Of a stretch of 64,000 nt of DNA, positions 44,515 through 55,275 are shown one piece after another; the stretch's first letter is position 1; each line of letters starts with the position of its first letter. A program made the position numbers and the translations under genes. Source of the stretch: Rugalucina vietnamica (Eukaryota; Mollusca; Bivalvia; Lucinida; Lucinidae); assembly GCA_964017185.1 (NCBI GenBank), contig OZ024870.1, positions 34,612,139 through 34,676,138 of the forward strand, written 5' to 3'. The notes under the pieces are model-generated. The model ran no database searches, was not told where the DNA came from, and saw only the letters and a program-made list of their open reading frames with translations.

Positions 44515-44930
44515 GGCTTTCCTAGAACCACGATTATTTGCCTCACCTTATACAACACGCTGATGTTTCTTGGAGATAATGGTATTTCACCAAATACCTT
44601 TGATGCTATAGATTGTATCTATCTCAGTGTTGACGCATTAAAATCTACTCAGTACACTGTATGGACAAACCTTAATATAGCATTTTTGCGCAGAAGATTT
44701 TAATTAATCGAATGTGCTTTCGTTATCTTTTATTGTCAGTGTTTGCAAATGCGTTTTAATTCTGACTCCCAAGAGCCTCGTGAAACGGATTTCCGGTCGG
44801 CATTAAGTGATGGCGAAACGCTTTGCAATTGTATCCGGTGAAAGGAAATGCTTGTTAATGTTTTTAGTATACAATAAAACTGATATTGAGCCATCATCAG
44901 GGAAGCAAATTACCTTTATTTGATATCATT
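44515..44930 (-). repeat. S1 duplicated segment, inverted third copy
   Basis: The reverse complement matches 42400-42800 and 34990-35500: accgattatttgcctcacc, ccaaatacctttgatgctat, caattgtatccggtgaaagg, aaactgatattgagccatca. Confidence 0.85.
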
Positions 44931-44989
44931 GCATTTATTGTAGTGAATATCAAAACAGGCGTTTCACTGTTCTTGATACATTCTTGCAC

Positions 44990-45640
44990 GAATCTTTGTG
45001 AACTAATGACATTTAGATTGTCATGAAACTATAATAAAGACTTTCGGTGATAGACTCACAGAAAAGCATGCATCGGTGTTCCATCGTTGTGAAACACCAA
45101 GCCATTGAATCAATGCGGCTGTATGAAATTTAAAGAAGAAAGAAATTCTGGTGAAAATGCCCATTTCTGAAGCGATGAGGGTAATTGCAAAATAGCCTAC
45201 TTCAAAGACGAATGGTAAAATCAGTTTAAGCGAAGGATGCTTAAAAATACATTTAATTGATATTCATGTCGAACACTTCATTTCTTTTTCAATGATTTCT
45301 TGATTCATCAGCATCAGAGCGTTTCAGTGATGGTACTCCACAACTGCATAAAAACACTAATATATGAGTTAACAAATTGTTTAATATCGTTTGCAATCTG
45401 TGCAATGATTTTGAATGAATAGGAGTAACAAAAGTGTTATCCTTCTGTAAAATTGTAGCATTTTATTCATAAAATTGATATTATTTATGGATGCATGTAT
45501 TATTCAAAATCACTTTTATGCATCATTAATAGAATGCAACGATGACAGAGGACGTTTGGTAGCATTTGCCAGACCGTTTAATGACCCTTGACCAGACGAA
45601 GAATGCTCTACAACTGATATGCTTTTTGCAAACATATTTT
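44990..45640 (+). repeat. S2 module, copy 1
   Basis: Contains tgtatgaaatttaaagaaga, gattcatcagcat, gagcgtttcagtgatg, ataggagtaacaaa, aatgcaacgatgacagag and gaccagacgaag, matching 52070-52640 directly and 56820-57330 and 63640-63890 in reverse. Noncoding as far as can be seen. Confidence 0.78.
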
Positions 45641-45754
45641 ACTCGCTGTATATGTTCCAACTGTCTTGAGTTTTTAAAATGTATTTTTTTCATGGGTATG
45701 CTCTTAATTTTGAATGAATATTCATTAACAATTTACAATTTATCAACAATTTAT

Positions 45755-46075
45755 CCATAGTGCAGGTTATATTTCCTTTTTGGTCTTTGAGATCAGCGAG
45801 GATATTCTGAGAAATCAGAAATTTATTATCGATTAAGATTCATTTTCTAACCAATGTTTAACATATTTGGTCCCATTTACATAATATAGGTCTTTGCATC
45901 GACTACCCTGTTGAAAGTTTTCAAAATTTCAGATATTCTCTTTTGCTCCATGTTGCCAAATCTAAAAGGTCACCGACGAGACTTTAATAGTCGAAACCGC
46001 GCTATGGCCCACCCCCTTTCTCATTAATGTGTACACTGCTCTTAAAGGATCTCAGTTTTAATTTTTTATTTACTG
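45755..46075 (-). repeat. R-family repeat, reverse copy
   Basis: Reverse complement of the 381-bp unit: gagatcagcgaggatattct, gaaatcagaaatttattatc, tccatgttgccaaatctaaa, gctcttaaaggatctcag. It lies between S2 copy 1 and a reverse-transcriptase remnant. Confidence 0.82.
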
Positions 46076-46115
46076 ACAGTACATGTATTTTCCAACACAC
46101 ACAGTCTGATATTGT

Positions 46116-46722
46116 GTGATGTTAATTAGGTTGCTCTGTCATAAAATTATGATACCGAAGCCCCCTTTGTGGATTTACATATTTTCTTCTAAAATTTATG
46201 ATAAACGCGATGACTTTGATTTTGTTATAGTAAATTTTTCGTTTTTGAATGGTGACGCTCCTCGCCGTGCTTCTTATGGTGTATACATTTTTGCAGCTTA
46301 TTAGGTTTGCTAGAGTCTGCAATCATGTAGAAGACTGCAACGCGCGAAATAATTGTTTAACAGCCAAGCTTCTCCAGCGGGGCTATCGGTATCATAAACT
46401 TAGAAAAACATTTTCTAAATTTTATCACAGACACTATGAGTTGATTTCCAAATTTAATGTTGGGCTAAAGACGCTACGTGAGGGCCTTTCGGAACCAGAT
46501 TTTTATGGTGACTTGGTTTACAAAGAAACTTATAGGAGGGGAGGATTTTCTTTTCAGTTCAGAAAAATCATTACACGTTACAGACGTATAGGTTATAACT
46601 TGAATGTTATGCGACAATCTGCATGCTTAGTTTTTAACCCTATCATGGTTGATAACTATGCTGCCTTCTTTAATTGCACGCCGGTGGGTCGGGCGTCAGA
46701 CACTATGATGGCCCCGACATAA
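46116..46722 (+). pseudogene. Reverse-transcriptase ORF C-terminus, remnant c (best preserved)
   Basis: First frame: KIYDKRDDFDFVIVNFSFL, GDAPRRASYGVYI, up to about 46290. A one-base shift then moves to the frame of QLIRFARVCNHVEDC, LTAKLLQRGYRYHKLRKTFS, FYHRHYELISKFNVGLKTL, LSEPDFYGDLVYK and NVMRQSACLVFNPIMVDNY, ending SDTMMAPT at 46722. It begins after the YxDD core, so it is 5' truncated. The 157-residue ORF therefore starts at an internal, out-of-frame Met. The family is a retroelement reverse transcriptase (possibly Penelope-like). The T tail follows at once. Confidence 0.78.
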
Positions 46723-47325
46723 AGCTATTCATTCTAGTTGGTTGGGATCGGAGCTTCTTGTCTGTTGCTTGGCTCACCGGGGTTCAACTGCTCCGGAATT
46801 CAGTAAGTTATTCGGCGCCCAGTGATCTCCATCGTCGGGCAGCTTACTGAATCTGTCAGTCCTCGTTTTTGATTCATCATGGTGGTTATCGTTATAGTAT
46901 TTGTTTGTCCTTGATGATTCATTGACTAGTTAGAGATTCACCACGAGGACCGACTAAAAACTAACCAAATGTTGTGAACCACTGCTGAAGATGAGGGTGA
47001 GGTTAGGCGCCTGTAAAATCGATTTAAGCCTCCCAGCAATCTTATCTTACTGATCGTTCCAAGGCGATACTTCTGTTGTGGTTCCATTTGTTTCATGTTT
47101 TGGAGTCGATTCTTTTGGCTGTTTGAACCTCATGTACGTTTTCATATTTTTATTTTAGTTCGGGTAACTGAGTGGCGGCCTATTGGAAATAGCTGCTAGC
47201 TCGGCTTTCGATATGTTTCTAAGTAAAAGTACCTAATTGTCAATTTAGTTTTTCCCATCTCGGTTTTTGGAGTGCGAATTTCTTTCTGACTGTGCCTTTT
47301 CCTGGCCTACTTGTACCTTTTTATG
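46723..47325 (+). repeat. Retroelement 3' tail following remnant c
   Basis: Same word order as after remnants a and b: ggttgggatcggagcttctt, gattcaccacgaggaccgac, gatcgttccaaggcgatact, gggtaactgagtggcggcct, ending gcctacttgtacctttt. Confidence 0.85.
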
Positions 47326-47520
47326 GGTCAATTTATCCTGTGGAAATTAAGCAACTGGCTTCTTGCTTTTGTCGCGGAAAATATATTTTACCAATCACGT
47401 TAATTCATCTGACTGCTGGGTTGATGTTGTGGTTTAGTACATGGCCTTATAATGGAACAATTAATTCTAATTGAAAGCGATTGGTAACAGATGCAACCAA
47501 ATATGGCAAGATTGTAAATG
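47326..47520 (+). repeat. S3 module fragment, copy 1 left part
   Basis: aaatatattttaccaatcac, gttaattcatctgactgctg, gtggtttagtacatg and aacagatgcaaccaaatatg match 53320-53460 and the two sides of the LINE at 58655/60939. Confidence 0.78.
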
Positions 47521-47595
47521 GAGTTGCCTGGACTTCTCCGTCGCTGTTTCTTTTAATATTATACTGCTTAAAACGTAAACCTTTGCATATAGAGG

Positions 47596-47693
47596 ATCTT
47601 ACACTCGTGGTCATTTCATATGAAATTTATTAAACTCGCCTAGCCTTCGGCGAGTTTAATAAATTTCATATGAAATGACCACGAGTGTAAGAT
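47596..47693. repeat. Perfect 45-bp palindrome arms with an 8-nt loop
   Basis: Left arm 47596-47640 (starts atcttacactcgtggtcatt, ends aactcgcc) and right arm 47649-47693 are exact reverse complements around tagccttc. Inside each arm tttcatatgaaa is itself a palindrome. Confidence 0.95.
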
Positions 47694-48899
47694 TCGTTTC
47701 ATCATATAACTCTTAAAACAGGATTTTATCGCCTTCAAAGTGGATACATTTTCAACGAAAATTAGTATTGTTGTTACGGACGACTTATTCCCGCAAAAAT
47801 GTTAATACACTTGTGGTCATAACACGCTTATTACATTGACGTAACGTCAAAAGTTGCGGTACTCTGAAAAAGTAGCGACCCACCGCTAAAGATTTACAGA
47901 TAAATTGCAAACGAAAGAACGAATCATTAAATTCTTTGCACCACAGAAAAGCTTACAGGCGAGTCTTTCGCGGATATAAAATTATTTTTGTTTTCGCGTT
48001 CACAGACTCGAGTTTTAAAGAGCGAAATGTCTTGATTTTCGCTAAAAACGTCATGTAACATGTAACAAAAAAGGCCGTGCATGAAAATTCAAATTATTCC
48101 CATGGAGATAGGTTTTGATGAAATTGCAGGAAAATCGGCCTGTGAGTTCGGGAAATGGTGTGCGTAAGATGGCGTGATTTTCAGAACTTTTTGATGGAAA
48201 ACATTGAAATGATTATGAGACAATATAATTGTAAATTTTGTAACATTTTTTAAAATACCGCGATTTTTTTCGAATTTCAGTTTTCAAATTTGTATTAAAA
48301 TTACACGAACAAGCATAGAGGGATAAAAATATATTACCGAAATACATAATTAATGTAGATAAGATAAGTGAAGTTTTATTCCGAGTGATAGTCCTATTCA
48401 TATTGAATTCTGCATTAAGCCAGATCTTAAAAAATGTCCCAAAACGTCGATTAGCGTAAAATATTTCCTAGTTGTTTTCTTTAAATGCATACACAAAACA
48501 TATGGCATATTCATAAACACTTATAAGAGCATAGAAAAAATACATCTAGAATGTAGATTGTGCATGTAATGTTTTGTCATTCTGCGTCTACTATCTATGA
48601 AAATATAGACGAAAAACTAAATCTTAAAAAATGTCCCACATACCGTAAATTTAGTTTTTTTTTGACGTTCACGGCATATAATATTAACCGGCGACTGTTT
48701 AAGCCGATCCCAATATCTTTAAAAATATCTAGAAATTTACAATAAAGTAAATATGAGTTGCCCACATTATATAGTGAGTTAACAAGTCAGGCATTTTTAC
48801 AAAATAGCCAGTCAGGACTGTGAGAACCTTCCATTTAACATTTAATATTTAGCAATTATCATGAAGACTTTCACAACCTTTTGGACGTTACAATTGCGT
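47694..48899. other. 1.2 kb without recognised genes
   Basis: AT-rich. The word cttaaaaaatgtcccaaaac at about 48428 and cttaaaaaatgtcccacata at about 48623 form a short diverged direct duplication. ORFs at 48213 and 48560 are unsupported. Confidence 0.45.
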
Positions 48900-49290
48900 T
48901 CCGCAACTTTTGACGTTACGTGATTACGTTATCCACTGGAAAACAGCGACGTCCCATGATAAGAGTATATATCTTACGTCTTTTTGATTACCATGAGCTT
49001 GATACAACAGTCAGGTACATGCAACAATATTTGACACAACCTGCATACATATACGGAATATATATCGTTATAGTTTTTAGCAGAATCAAACGCAAACGGC
49101 TATGGTTTGATAAACGCCCCATATAAATCATATAATTTATTCTAAATATTTTGAAACCGTCTTGATTTCCCATGATGTTCTAGAACAAGTATCCGCCCAG
49201 ATGCTAATTTGTCTGTCACTCTCATTAAAGCAGAAGTAAATTTTGATCTTGTAAAACTCTAAAGACTATTTTGTTACTCATGTTTTTCCT
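48900..49290 (+). repeat. S3 module, copy 1 right part
   Basis: gagcttgatacaacagtcag, catataaatcatataattta, cgtcttgatttcccatgatg, gctaatttgtctgtcactct match 53560-53940 and 61070-61400. Confidence 0.75.
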
Positions 49291-49375
49291 CTTCTTGCCC
49301 GTAAAATACGTCTTCACTTTGATTCTACACATTATTATCGGTTTAGAGTCATTTTGTAACCAACGTTTAAATATA

Positions 49376-49629
49376 TCATTTTCGAAAACACGCCCATGCA
49401 ATATACAGAAATTTTTAAGTTGTAAAAAATGAAAATTTTCAGTAGAAATGTTTTGATATTTTTCTTATTTTGGCTTCAAAACATAGATTGTGGGTACTCG
49501 TTAGAACCGCTTGGCCGCAGCGGTTCTAACGGGTACCCACAATCTATGTTTTGGACCAAAAATAAGGCCTTTTACTATATAAAGTGACGTTTAAGGGGGA
49601 ATTCATTGCACAGACATGTTTTCCTGATG
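49376..49629 (-). mobile_element. H-family palindromic MITE (H9), full length
   Basis: Ends tcattttcgaaaacacgccc and cagacatgttttcctgatg. The hairpin (about 49485-49553) has arms attgtgggtactcgttagaa / ggttctaacgggtacccacaat, with the tip variant accgctt and cagcggt. Confidence 0.88.
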
Positions 49630-49830
49630 TTTGGCCTCATCTGGATTTTACTAGTCTTTGTATCAACTACCCTGAAGAAAGTTGCAAAATAACTTTAATT
49701 CTCATTGGCCCCATGTTGCCAGATCTATAGGGTCACTGAAGAGGTTTAAGTAGCCGAAACTATGGTATGGCCCCTCACATTTCTCATTAATATGTTCACT
49801 GCTCTTAAAGGATCTCAGTTTTATTTTTAT
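49630..49830 (-). repeat. R-family repeat fragment, reverse
   Basis: gtatcaactaccctgaagaa, ccatgttgccagatctatag, ggtcactgaagaggtttaag, gctcttaaaggatctcag; adjoins H9. Confidence 0.78.
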
Positions 49831-49995
49831 TTCCTCCAGGTTTCGATAAGAAAGCTGTCGTCCTGTTATTTTACTGCACCTCCATTTGTTGATTTCCCTA
49901 GATACTCTTTAACGTTTGAAGGTAGTTATGTCGTCATAAATACTCCATCATGTGTGTTTATATCTCGTTTTCTTTCACCATCTCTGATGGTAGTG
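49831..49995 (+). repeat. S4 module, copy 1 left part
   Basis: gtttcgataagaaagctgtc, tactgcacctccatttgttg, gatactctttaacgtttgaa, atgtgtgtttatatctcgtt match 54180-54310 and 61630-61780, and in reverse 62560-62700. Confidence 0.78.
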
Positions 49996-51697
49996 GGCCG
50001 ATAACGGTCCCGCAGACATTTAGATAGCATGTTCTTGGGATATTGAACGCATTGCGTACCATCGGGGACAACACAAATAGATTTGATTATTCTAGGGACT
50101 CCGTTGAAATGCATGCCAAATGGATGCCCACTGTCGAGAAAAAGCGTGCATTTATAAGAATTGAGAAAATTAGACATCTCTTAGTAAAAGCAGCAGTATT
50201 GTAAACATTTAATCACAGCAGATAAGCCAGTGTAATATGGTTACGTTTACCTGAGTGTGAGCGCTTACTATACTCCAAAAGTAAACTGGTGAAGCACATG
50301 TCATTGACGCTTACTCAATATTGTATACTGATACCCCATTTGCCCCAAATACACATTCTAGCTGACGAAGCTAGACTGTTTGTTTTTTTGTGTGTTTTTT
50401 TCAACCTACATGAAAAAAATATACTGAGTGGCAATAATTTTCTAACTGGCCCAACAGAGTTTCTGCCTAGTAAGGGAGATTATTTTATCAGAAAAGGGTG
50501 AAGTAAAAGTTAAGTAAGAATAATTCACCTTAGTTTGCTAAAACTCAAAGTCTGGGGCCAGGCTATGACGAAGCTAGAATCACTAAATTTTGGCTATTTA
50601 GACTGTTTTATGGTTATAGAGCGTCAATGACCTGTGGGTGAAGCATGACGAATAAAACATGAAAAAATGTACCAAAACCAACTTTGAAAACCTCTTTTAT
50701 AGCTCATTTTATTTGTTACAAAGTCACTTAAATAAATTGTTCAATAATTTGTTTTTCATTCTTGCTGCTAATAAGGACAATATCAATTAATTTATGACGT
50801 TGTGCCTGGTTCAGCAAGTGCTGGGGGGGGGTTAATTTAAAAAGGCCGATAACGGTCCCGCAGACATTTAGATAGCATGTTCTTGGGATATTGAACGCAT
50901 TGCGTACCATCGGGGACAACACAAATAGATTTGATTATTCTAGGGACTCCGTTGAAATGCATGCCAAATGGATGCCCACTGTCGAGAAAAAGCGTGCATT
51001 TATAAGAATTGAGAAAATTAGACATCTCTTAGTAAAAGCAGCAGTATTGTAAACATTTAATCACAGCAGATAAGCCAGTGTAATATGGTTACGTTTACCT
51101 GAGTGTGAGCGCTTACTATACTCCAAAAGTAAACTGGTGAAGCACATGTCATTGACGCTTACTCAATATTGTATACTGATACCCCATTTGCCCCAAATAC
51201 ACATTCTAGCTGACGAAGCTAGACTGTTTGTTTTTTTGTGTGTTTTTTTCAACCTACATGAAAAAAATATACTGAGTGGCAATAATTTTCTAACTGGCCC
51301 AACAGAGTTTCTGCCTAGTAAGGGAGATTATTTTATCATAAAAGGGTGAAGTAAAAGTTAAGTAAGAATAATTCACATTAGTTTGCTAAAACTCAAAGTC
51401 TGGGGCCAGGCTATGACGAAGCTAGAATCACTAAATTTTGGCTATTTAGACTGTTTTATGGTTATAGAGCGTCAATGACCTGTGGGTGAAGCATGACGAA
51501 TAAAACATGAAAAAATGTACCAAAACCAACTTTGAAAACCTCTTTTATCGCTCATTTTATTTGTTACAAAGTCACTTAAATAAATTGTTCAATAATTTGT
51601 TTTTCATTCTTGCTGCTAATAAGGACAATATCAATTAATTTATGACGTTGTGCCTGGTTCAGCAAGTGCTGGGGGGGGGGGGGTTAATTTAAAAAGG
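49996..51697 (+). repeat. Near-identical 848-bp tandem duplication (S4)
   Basis: Copy one 49996-50843 and copy two 50844-51697 both run from ggccgataacggtcccgcag to gggttaatttaaaaagg. By eye only a few substitutions separate them (for example ttatcagaaaag/ttatcataaaag, attcacctta/attcacatta, tttatagctc/tttatcgctc) plus a longer G run in the second. Duplicate ORFs at 50289/51137 and 49926/50837 are products of this duplication; the encoded strings are not recognised. Confidence 0.95.
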
Positions 51698-51719
51698 AGT
51701 ATCATGGTTTTTATCATAT

Positions 51720-52068
51720 GTGCTACTTAACTGAACACCTCAAAAACCAGGTGGAATAAATAAATTGACAATCAGGTATTAACACAAAGAGAACATATCG
51801 TAAGCCGAGTGAGCAGCTGTTTCCCAATAGGTGGCCACTCAGTTACACGGACAACTAACTACGTATATAAAAACGTACATAAGATGCAACCAGTACAACA
51901 ATTCAGCACCAACAAATTAACAATTAGAACAACAACAGAAGAATCGCATTGGAAATGACAGTAATATAAACTACTGGGGGCTTTAATCGATTTAACAAGT
52001 ACCTAAAATCACCCTGTGCTTCTGCTGTGGTCCACAACATTTAGTTAGTTGTTCGGTCCTCGTGAAAA
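51720..52068 (-). repeat. Retroelement 3' tail (T family), reverse
   Basis: Reverse tail words: aaaaaccaggtggaataaat, ggtggccactcagttacac, gcattggaaatgacagtaat, gttagttgttcggtcctcgt. Lies between the 848-bp duplication and S2 copy 2. Confidence 0.78.
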
Positions 52069-52069
52069 G

Positions 52070-52640
52070 CATACACTGATGTTAAGTTGTTGTGAAACAC
52101 CCATGTCATTGTACCAATGCGGTTCATGTATGAAATTTAAAGAAGAAAATTTCCTGACAGAAATATTCATTTGTGAAGTTTTGAGGGTTATTGCAAAATA
52201 GAGTACTTCAGGAGCGGTTGGCAAAATTCGTTTTAGCCAAGGATTCTTGAAACTGTTCTTAATAAATATTCATGATGGACGCTTCATTTCATTCTCAGCG
52301 ATTTTCTGATTCATCAGCATTTTGAGCGTTTCAGTGATGATACTTCAGAACTGCATTAAAACACTAATATATATTAGTTAACAAAATGCCTCGGTATAGT
52401 TTGCAATCTGCGCTATGATTTCCAATGAATAGGAGTAACAAACATGTTTATTCTTCTGTAAATTTTTAGTGTTCTATTAATAAAATTGATATTATTTGAA
52501 GTTTCATGTATTATTCGAAATCATATAAACAGAATGCAACAATGACAGGGGATGTTCTGGTACCGTTTGCCAGATCGTTTGATGACCCTTAATCAGACGA
52601 AGAAAGGTCTACAACTGATAGAAGTGTTAGAGTCTTTGCA
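52070..52640 (+). repeat. S2 module, copy 2
   Basis: tgtatgaaatttaaagaaga, gattcatcagcatttt, gagcgtttcagtgatgatac, ataggagtaacaaac, agaatgcaacaatgacaggg. Directly followed by S3. Confidence 0.8.
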
Positions 52641-54150
52641 GAATTATGATTATTATTGCGTGAATAAAACTTTGCTTTCGATATGGTAGCTCACGAATGT
52701 GTTATGAAAGTTGTATGCATATTCCGTGGCTAGCAGCATTAAATAAAACAGCAATAACATAAGGTTTTCATTGTCAGTCCTGTTCACTTGCATTTGCATG
52801 TCCAATCACAGGACAAATGTTTGATATTGGGTGATGTTTCATCAGGATAACATGTCCGTGTTATATATACCCCCTTATACCCCAGTTTTATAGCAAACCT
52901 GGGGTATGCAGGGGTATACCTATTTTTCTTATTTTTGCACCAAAACATAGATTGTGGATACTCGTTAACCGCGAGGCGGTTCTAACGTGTACCCACAATC
53001 TATGTTTTGAGCAAAAATAAGAAAAACATCAAAACAATTCTACTGATTGGTTTTGTTTTCAATTTTTAACAACTTAAGAAAAATCTGTATAATATATGGG
53101 CACGTTATCGTAATGAATGGACTGCCGCGTCTGTCACAAAATAAGGAGCGAATGAAATTTCAGAAGGTAAAAAGTATTGGCTATCGACCTTTGAAATGTT
53201 TTCAGTAGCTTTAATTACTTTAGTTGAGATTTCTGTTCTAAAGAATTTTGTTTTTTCTTGTAACAGAAAAAAGACACTAATTTATCATGGGAAATATTAA
53301 GCTACTTGCTCCATGCGCTTTTTGCGGAAAATATATTTTACCAATCACGTTAATTCAATCTGACTGCTTGGTTTGACGCCGTGGTTTAGCACATGATCTA
53401 ATAATGGATCCTATCAATTCTAATGGAAAGAAATTGATAACAGATGCAACCTAATATGGCATTATTTGGCGATGATAGGCGTTTTTCTAGGCTCCTCATA
53501 CATGTATTATGCTCCTTGCGTAAATATTTTCACGAGCGCTCTTGATGATCAGGAGCATGAAACAACAGTCAGTGGTTTATGTTAATGCATTATTCTAGTT
53601 AACACGACGTAATCGTCTTTCCCATTGAACCTAATGGAAACATCACCGTTTAATTATGCATTAATAGAGCTATGCTGAATCGTTTAAAATACAGCCTGCG
53701 TAGTGTTATTTACGAAACCTACATGTATATCATCACCGCTTTCAGCAGAATCACAAGCAGACGACTATGGATTGATAAATGCGTCCCTCCATATAAATCA
53801 TGTATTTTATTCCAGACACCGTCTTGATTTCCCATGATGCCATTTCTAGAGCAAGTAACCGTCCAAATGCTAATTTGTCTGTCATTCTGATTAAAGTAGG
53901 AATAAATTTCGATATTTGAAAGCCTGAAGGCAGTTTTGATACTCCGTCTTATTTCTCTTGTAACCCATAGAATCTTTAAACGTCATTAGTACTTATGAAT
54001 TGAAGACGTCCTATCCTGGTTTACGATTTGTGTGTTCTGTGCTTCCCATAACACCACCAGTTCCCGTTTACCACACACACTCAAACGTCTTGCAGGCAAC
54101 AGCGTTCCGTTTCTTTTTTATTTTGGTGTTGTTGGTTATCAATTTGATTC
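52641..54150 (+). repeat. S3 module, copy 2 (carries H10)
   Basis: Collinear with 57880-61440 once the insertions there are removed: cctgttcacttgcatttgca, tcacaaaataaggagc, atttcagaaggtaaaaag, gacactaatttatcatggga, ctccatgcgctttttgcgg, aacagatgcaacctaatatg, cgtcttgatttcccatgatg. No conserved ORF. Confidence 0.85.
52847..53117 (+). mobile_element. H-family palindromic MITE (H10), bounded by an empty site
   Basis: Ends tcatcaggataacatgtccg and cacgttatcgtaatga. S3 copy 3 at 58107-58125 reads ggtaatgttaaatggactgc without it. The hairpin at about 52942-53008 is shortened at the tip on one side (gttaaccgcgaggcggttc). Confidence 0.92.
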
Positions 54151-54159
54151 TACTCGTTT

Positions 54160-54600
54160 TAACGTCTTCAATTTCTCCAGTTTTCGATAAGAAAGTTTTA
54201 GTGCTGTTATTTTACTGCATCTCCATTTGATGATTTCCCTAGATACTCTTTAACGTTTGAAGGTAGTTACTCCATCATGTGTGTTTATATCTCGTTTCCT
54301 TTCGCCATGTCTGATGCCAGTGTGTCTATAACGGTCCCAGTGACATTTAGATAGCATGTTCTTGAGATATTGAATGTTTGGCTTGGCATCGGGGGCAATA
54401 CAACCAGATTTGAATATTCTAGGGACTACGTTGAAATGCATGCCAAATGCATGCTCACTTCAGTTATTGTAAGCTGGTCTCTATGTAATGGAAGTAATCA
54501 GCAATGTTTTAAACGGCTAACCACAGCAGAGAAATGTGTGATAGTTACGTTTAGTTGAATTCCTGAAGTGTGCGCATACTCCAAAAGTTAACTGTTAAAA
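54160..54600 (+). repeat. S4 module, copy 2
   Basis: ttttcgataagaaagtttta, gatactctttaacgtttgaa, gtgtgtttatatctcgtttc, gacatttagatagcatgttc, ctagggactacgttgaaatg; matches 49831-50220 and 61600-61870. Confidence 0.8.
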
Positions 54601-54992
54601 GCATGGCCAATAAAAGAAAAAAAAATCTACTAAAACTAAATTTGTTTGAAAACCTATTGTACATACATGTACGAGGGGTGTACTTTAATTCTTGCCATCG
54701 ACTTATTTTCTCCTAAACCAACCTCTGTACCAGAAGATTGATATTTGGTAATTATAAATAGGTTCTTTACGATATTGAAACCATCCAACTATTTTAGGTT
54801 GTTGCAATTAATCATTACAATCTGAGTCCCTAAAGAGGGGCACCCTTATGACACTGCAAATACCTACTTCAGTCTGTCTCAACAAACAGTATAACATTTG
54901 ATCTAAAATGGTTGCATGAACGATTTTATGCTTGCGGAGTCTTCATTACCTTGCTAAGATATAGGTGAAAAGTTATTTGCATAAAACAGAAA
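54601..54992. other. Unassigned DNA
   Basis: No gene or clear repeat recognised. Confidence 0.4.
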
Positions 54993-55275
54993 TTGTAAGT
55001 TCCAAGGCGATACTTCTGTTGTGGTTATAATTGTTTTGTGTTTTGGAGTCGAACTTTTGTGCTGTTTGAGCCTATGTAGGTTTTCATATTTTTAGTTCAG
55101 TTCGGGTAACTGAGTGGCCGTCTATTGGGGAATAGCTTCTCACTCTGCTTACGATATGTTTTCTTGGTATAAGTATCTAAGTGTCATTTTAGTTTTTCCC
55201 ACCCCTCGTTTAATGGAGTGGGAGTTTCTTTCTGATTGCGCCATTTCCTGATCATTGCCTACTTGTACCTTTGCG
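54993..55275 (+). repeat. Retroelement 3' tail (T family), truncated
   Basis: Begins inside the tail at gttccaaggcgatacttctg and ends gatcattgcctacttgtacc. No coding part. Confidence 0.82.

Noticed and set aside
49926-51025. Reverse ORFs (MSNFLNSYKCTLFLDSGHPF) repeated twice
   Set aside because: Protein-like composition, but the frame is broken or changed in the S4 copies at 54250 and 61644, and no family is recognised. Treated as repeat.
50289-51349. Two near-identical 70-residue ORFs (MKHMSLTLTQYC)
   Set aside because: They are duplicates produced by the 848-bp tandem duplication; no domain is recognised and other S4 copies do not keep the frame.
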